A stretch of 64,000 nt of DNA from Deinococcus peraridilitoris DSM 19664 (GTDB lineage Bacteria > Deinococcota > Deinococci > Deinococcales > Deinococcaceae): assembly GCF_000317835.1 (NCBI RefSeq), contig NC_019793.1:248001-312000 (forward strand). The letters are read 5' to 3'. The notes under the pieces are model-generated. The model ran no database searches and was not told where the DNA came from. It saw nothing but the letters and a program-made list of their open reading frames with translations. The position numbers and the translations under genes are program-made. Shown piece by piece: positions 61,746 through 64,000 of this stretch (position 1 is the stretch's first letter; the number at the start of each line of letters is the position of its first letter).

Positions 61746-62273
61746 ATGTCGGTTGCCATCCAGTTCAAGGACACCATTCAGATTCGAGGGCGTGCAGACG
61801 TCTTGTTTCGCAGCGTCATGGACCCCAAACGGCGCGCCAAGTGGGACCCCAGCATTCGCACCGGCGCCTATGTGGGTGAGGAACGGCTCGTACAGGGCGC
61901 CATGGTGCGCTTCAAGTTGCCGCCAAGAATGCTCGGTCTGACCTTCACCGCCCGGTACGGCTCACTGCAGGCACCTCACCGGGGAGGCTGGGAGAGCGTC
62001 AAGCCTTTTGGTCCGCTGGAGCGTTTTGCGCAGGGCTGGGTATTCAAATCCATTCCTGGAGGCACTGAGGTGACGCTCAGTGTCAACGCCAAGGTGCGCT
62101 TTGGCTTCATCGCCAAAGCCGTCGAGCGGATGCTGCGCTCGGCTTCAGCACAGACCCTGATCGAACTGCAGCGACAAGTCGACGCAGCCGGAGCCCAGCT
62201 GGTGCTGGATACCGCGCGTGACATGGCCAAGCAGCAACGCGAAGCGCGCAAGAAGGGCAAGAAGAAGAACTGA
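61746..62273 (+). CDS. SRPBCC-fold (START/polyketide cyclase-like) protein
   Basis: 175 residues. FKDTIQIRGRADVLFRSVMDPKR and KWDPSI, a central GPLERFAQGWVF strand and a long C-terminal helix match the SRPBCC lipid- or ligand-binding fold. The last 25 residues are strongly basic (KKGKKKN), suggesting contact with nucleic acid or membrane. Ligand unknown. A true intrinsic terminator follows. Confidence 0.7.
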   Translation: MSVAIQFKDTIQIRGRADVLFRSVMDPKRRAKWDPSIRTGAYVGEERLVQGAMVRFKLPPRMLGLTFTARYGSLQAPHRGGWESVKPFGPLERFAQGWVFKSIPGGTEVTLSVNAKVRFGFIAKAVERMLRSASAQTLIELQRQVDAAGAQLVLDTARDMAKQQREARKKGKKKN

Positions 62274-62316
62274 CGGGCCGCCCTGGCCTCGACAGCAATC
62301 CTCCTCCCGATCACAG

Positions 62317-62343
62317 TGCACCCCGTTCATGGGGTGCATTTTT
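62317..62343 (+). terminator. Intrinsic terminator after the SRPBCC gene
   Basis: TGCACCCC (62317-62324) pairs with GGGGTGCA (62331-62338), loop GTTCAT, followed directly by five T. The clearest Rho-independent terminator in the window. Confidence 0.85.
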
Positions 62344-62411
62344 CGTGTCACGACGCCATGCCTTTGGCTTTTGTTTAATCGGCCTCACCTCACCCACGCA
62401 GGTGGGCGGCG

Positions 62412-62417
62412 TAGACT
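62412..62417 (+). promoter_or_regulatory. Leaderless -10 element of gnd-zwf
   Basis: TAGACT lies 7 nt before the ATG at 62425. Confidence 0.55.
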
Positions 62418-62424
62418 TGACCTC

Positions 62425-63432
62425 ATGAGAATCGGCATGATCGGACTGGGCAAAATGGGCGCCAATATGGTCGCGCGCCTCGTGCAGGGCGGACACGAAG
62501 TCGTCGGTTACGACCTCAACACCGAAAATGTGCGCTCCATCGAGCGCGAGGGCGCGCTGGGCGCCGAGGACCTCGCTTCGCTGGTAGCGGCGCTGCCTTC
62601 GCCTCGGGTGGTGTGGGTGATGGTTCCGGCAGGCCCTGCCACCGAGAGCACCATCCGGCAACTCGCCACCCTGCTCAAGGAGGGTGACGTGATCATCGAC
62701 GGCGGCAACTCGCGCTTCACCGACAGCGTGCGGCGCGCCGAGGAGCTGTCCGCACGCCACCTGCACTTCGTGGATGTGGGAACTTCCGGGGGCATCTGGG
62801 GCCTCGCGGAAGGCTACTGCATGATGGTGGGCGGCAAAACTGAAGCGGTGGAGCTGATCAAGCCGATCCTGCAGACGCTGGCGCCCGCACCCGACCGCGG
62901 CTGGGGACACGTCGGCGAGTCGGGCGCCGGGCACTACACCAAGATGGTCCACAACGGCATCGAGTACGGCATGATGCAGGCTTTCGCGGAAGGCTTCGAG
63001 CTGATGCGCGCCAAGCACGCACTGGTGACGGATGTGTCGCAGGTCGCCGAGATCTGGCGTCACGGAAGCGTCATTCGCTCGTGGCTGCTCGATCTGACGG
63101 CCGACGCGCTGAAAGGTGACTCGGAACTCGGCGACCTGTCGGACTTCGTGGGTGACTCGGGTGAAGGCCGCTGGACCGTTGAGGACGCGATGGAAATGGG
63201 CGTTCCGATTCCGGTGATCAGCTTGAGCGTGCAGACGCGTTTTTACACCCAGCAGGAGATCAGCTATGCCGGCAAGGTGCTTTCGGCGATGCGCCGCGGC
63301 TTTGGCGGTCACGCGGTGAAAAGAATCGAGCGACCGGCCGAGGAAGCCGTCGTGCCCGGCGTCGGGCCGCTGGCCACACCGGAAAAGGCCCTGAACGGCG
63401 TGAAGGGCGGCGCGGGCAGCGAGCATGAGTGA
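62425..63432 (+). CDS. gnd: 6-phosphogluconate dehydrogenase, short (YqeC-like) type
   Basis: 335 residues, far shorter than the 470-residue E. coli enzyme, so of the short decarboxylating type often using [17 protein letters not shown] binds the dinucleotide, IIDGGNSRF and [13 protein letters not shown] bind substrate, and [14 protein letters not shown] holds the catalytic Lys. The frame upstream of 62425 crosses the terminator and is not used. zwf overlaps its last 8 nt. Confidence 0.94.
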   Translation: MRIGMIGLGKMGANMVARLVQGGHEVVGYDLNTENVRSIEREGALGAEDLASLVAALPSPRVVWVMVPAGPATESTIRQLATLLKEGDVIIDGGNSRFTDSVRRAEELSARHLHFVDVGTSGGIWGLAEGYCMMVGGKTEAVELIKPILQTLAPAPDRGWGHVGESGAGHYTKMVHNGIEYGMMQAFAEGFELMRAKHALVTDVSQVAEIWRHGSVIRSWLLDLTADALKGDSELGDLSDFVGDSGEGRWTVEDAMEMGVPIPVISLSVQTRFYTQQEISYAGKVLSAMRRGFGGHAVKRIERPAEEAVVPGVGPLATPEKALNGVKGGAGSEHE

Positions 63433-64000
63433 GGTCACGCGCGCCCCGGAACACGCCGGTGATGACGATGTGCTCGGCAATCCCCTGCGGGAAGGCATGC
63501 TGCGCAAGCGGGCACCGGAGCCCTGCACGCTGGTGATCTTCGGCGTCACCGGTGATCTCGCCAAGCGCAAGCTGCTGCCGGCCGTGTTCGGATTGTGGCA
63601 GGACGGCCAGCTCGGCCCGGGTTTCTCGGTGGTAGGGATCGGGCGCGCCGCCATGACACCCGACGAATTCCGGGATTTCACCCGTGAAGCGCTCACCAGC
63701 AGCAAGGAAACCGACGCGATCGGTGAAGGCAACCTGGAACGCTTCGTGGAGCTCGCCTCGTACGTCGGGGGGAACTTCGACGCACCCGAGACGTACCAGA
63801 GCATTCAGGAGCGCCTGAGTGAAATCGAACGCGAGCGGGGCGCCGGACGCAACGCGGTGTTTTACCTCTCGACCCCGCCCAGCCTGTTCGAGGAAGTCAC
63901 GACCGCGCTGGGCCAGGCGGGACTGCAGGGCGAACAGGAGGGCTGGCGGCGCCTGATCATCGAGAAACCCTTCGGGCATGATCTGCAAAGCGCGCGCGCC
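63425..64000 (+). CDS. zwf: Glucose-6-phosphate dehydrogenase, 3' end outside window
   Basis: 192 N-terminal residues are visible. [20 protein letters not shown] is the dinucleotide-binding motif, [10 protein letters not shown] and the catalytic-region [11 protein letters not shown] follow. First step of the oxidative pentose phosphate pathway. The ATG overlaps the gnd stop by 8 nt, giving a gnd-zwf operon. An N-terminal extension of about 30 residues precedes the core. Confidence 0.95.
   Translation, partial: MSEVTRAPEHAGDDDVLGNPLREGMLRKRAPEPCTLVIFGVTGDLAKRKLLPAVFGLWQDGQLGPGFSVVGIGRAAMTPDEFRDFTREALTSSKETDAIGEGNLERFVELASYVGGNFDAPETYQSIQERLSEIERERGAGRNAVFYLSTPPSLFEEVTTALGQAGLQGEQEGWRRLIIEKPFGHDLQSARA

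Noticed and set aside
1..64000. tRNA, rRNA, CRISPR arrays, insertion sequences, prophage genes
   Set aside because: No cloverleaf-like T-arm context outside genes, no repeat-spacer series, no transposase, integrase or phage structural motif was seen in the translated frames.

Overview
The window reads as chromosomal DNA of a Deinococcus-type bacterium (Deinococcota). The grounds are high G+C coding sequence, the protein families, and especially about 20 genes that have a TANNNT-type -10 hexamer only 5-8 nt before the start codon. That is the signature of leaderless transcription, which is abundant in Deinococcus. The species is not identifiable from the sequence alone. Coding density is high and both strands are used. 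I see no tRNA or rRNA gene, CRISPR array, transposase or prophage.

Layout. 1-5144: guaA (cut by the window edge), a membrane-anchored pseudokinase, mrp (Fe-S carrier family) followed by a SufR-like Fe-S regulator and a 2H phosphoesterase. 5153-8067: truncated haemoglobin, rnhB, an RsmC-like methyltransferase and a Nudix hydrolase. 8106-11626: a DUF4129 / MoxR ATPase / DUF58 operon. 11747-15758: DUF5519 protein, ohr, a broken nfeD-flotillin chimera, pdxH-mutM and pcp. 15767-16086: a 320-bp non-coding element with 15-bp terminal inverted repeats. 16082-18433: a small membrane-winged-helix/DinB operon, an SDR and an OsmC protein. 18476-23981: a CHASE-PAS histidine kinase, a receiver-kinase hybrid and aroE. 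24131-30789: phoH, ybeY, dgkA, a Cys-rich small protein, a CorC-type transporter, cdd and recG. 31056-31910: an SDR.

The most distinctive block is 32369-43065, a one-strand chemosensory operon. It holds an MHYT-like 7-TM protein, CheY, CheW, two tandem paralogous MCPs (the second with a degenerate signalling tip), a CheA hybrid with two Hpt domains and a receiver, a pseudo-receiver fused to DUF4388, and a receiver fused to a Roadblock/LC7 domain. No cheR, cheB or flagellar gene lies beside it. It resembles Pil-Chp/Frz-like systems that act on type IV pili or polarity GTPases rather than on flagella (inference).

43215-50681 carries a YbjN-like protein, mfd, rpe, comB, rpiA, bcp and deoC. 50721-54562 is the cell-shape cluster maf-mreC-mreD-PBP2. 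54565-64000 holds an MFS transporter, rnhA, a lipoprotein, an HD-GYP protein, a divergent response regulator/sensor kinase pair, DUF4870 and SRPBCC proteins, then gnd and zwf (cut by the window edge). With rpe, rpiA, gnd and zwf, most of the pentose phosphate pathway is represented. DNA and RNA maintenance is also rich: mutM, recG, mfd, rnhA, rnhB and Nudix.

Start codons were chosen from leaderless -10 spacing, Shine-Dalgarno matches or ATGA-type overlaps, and often differ from the longest open frame. All family assignments are from motif recognition by eye, without database searches.
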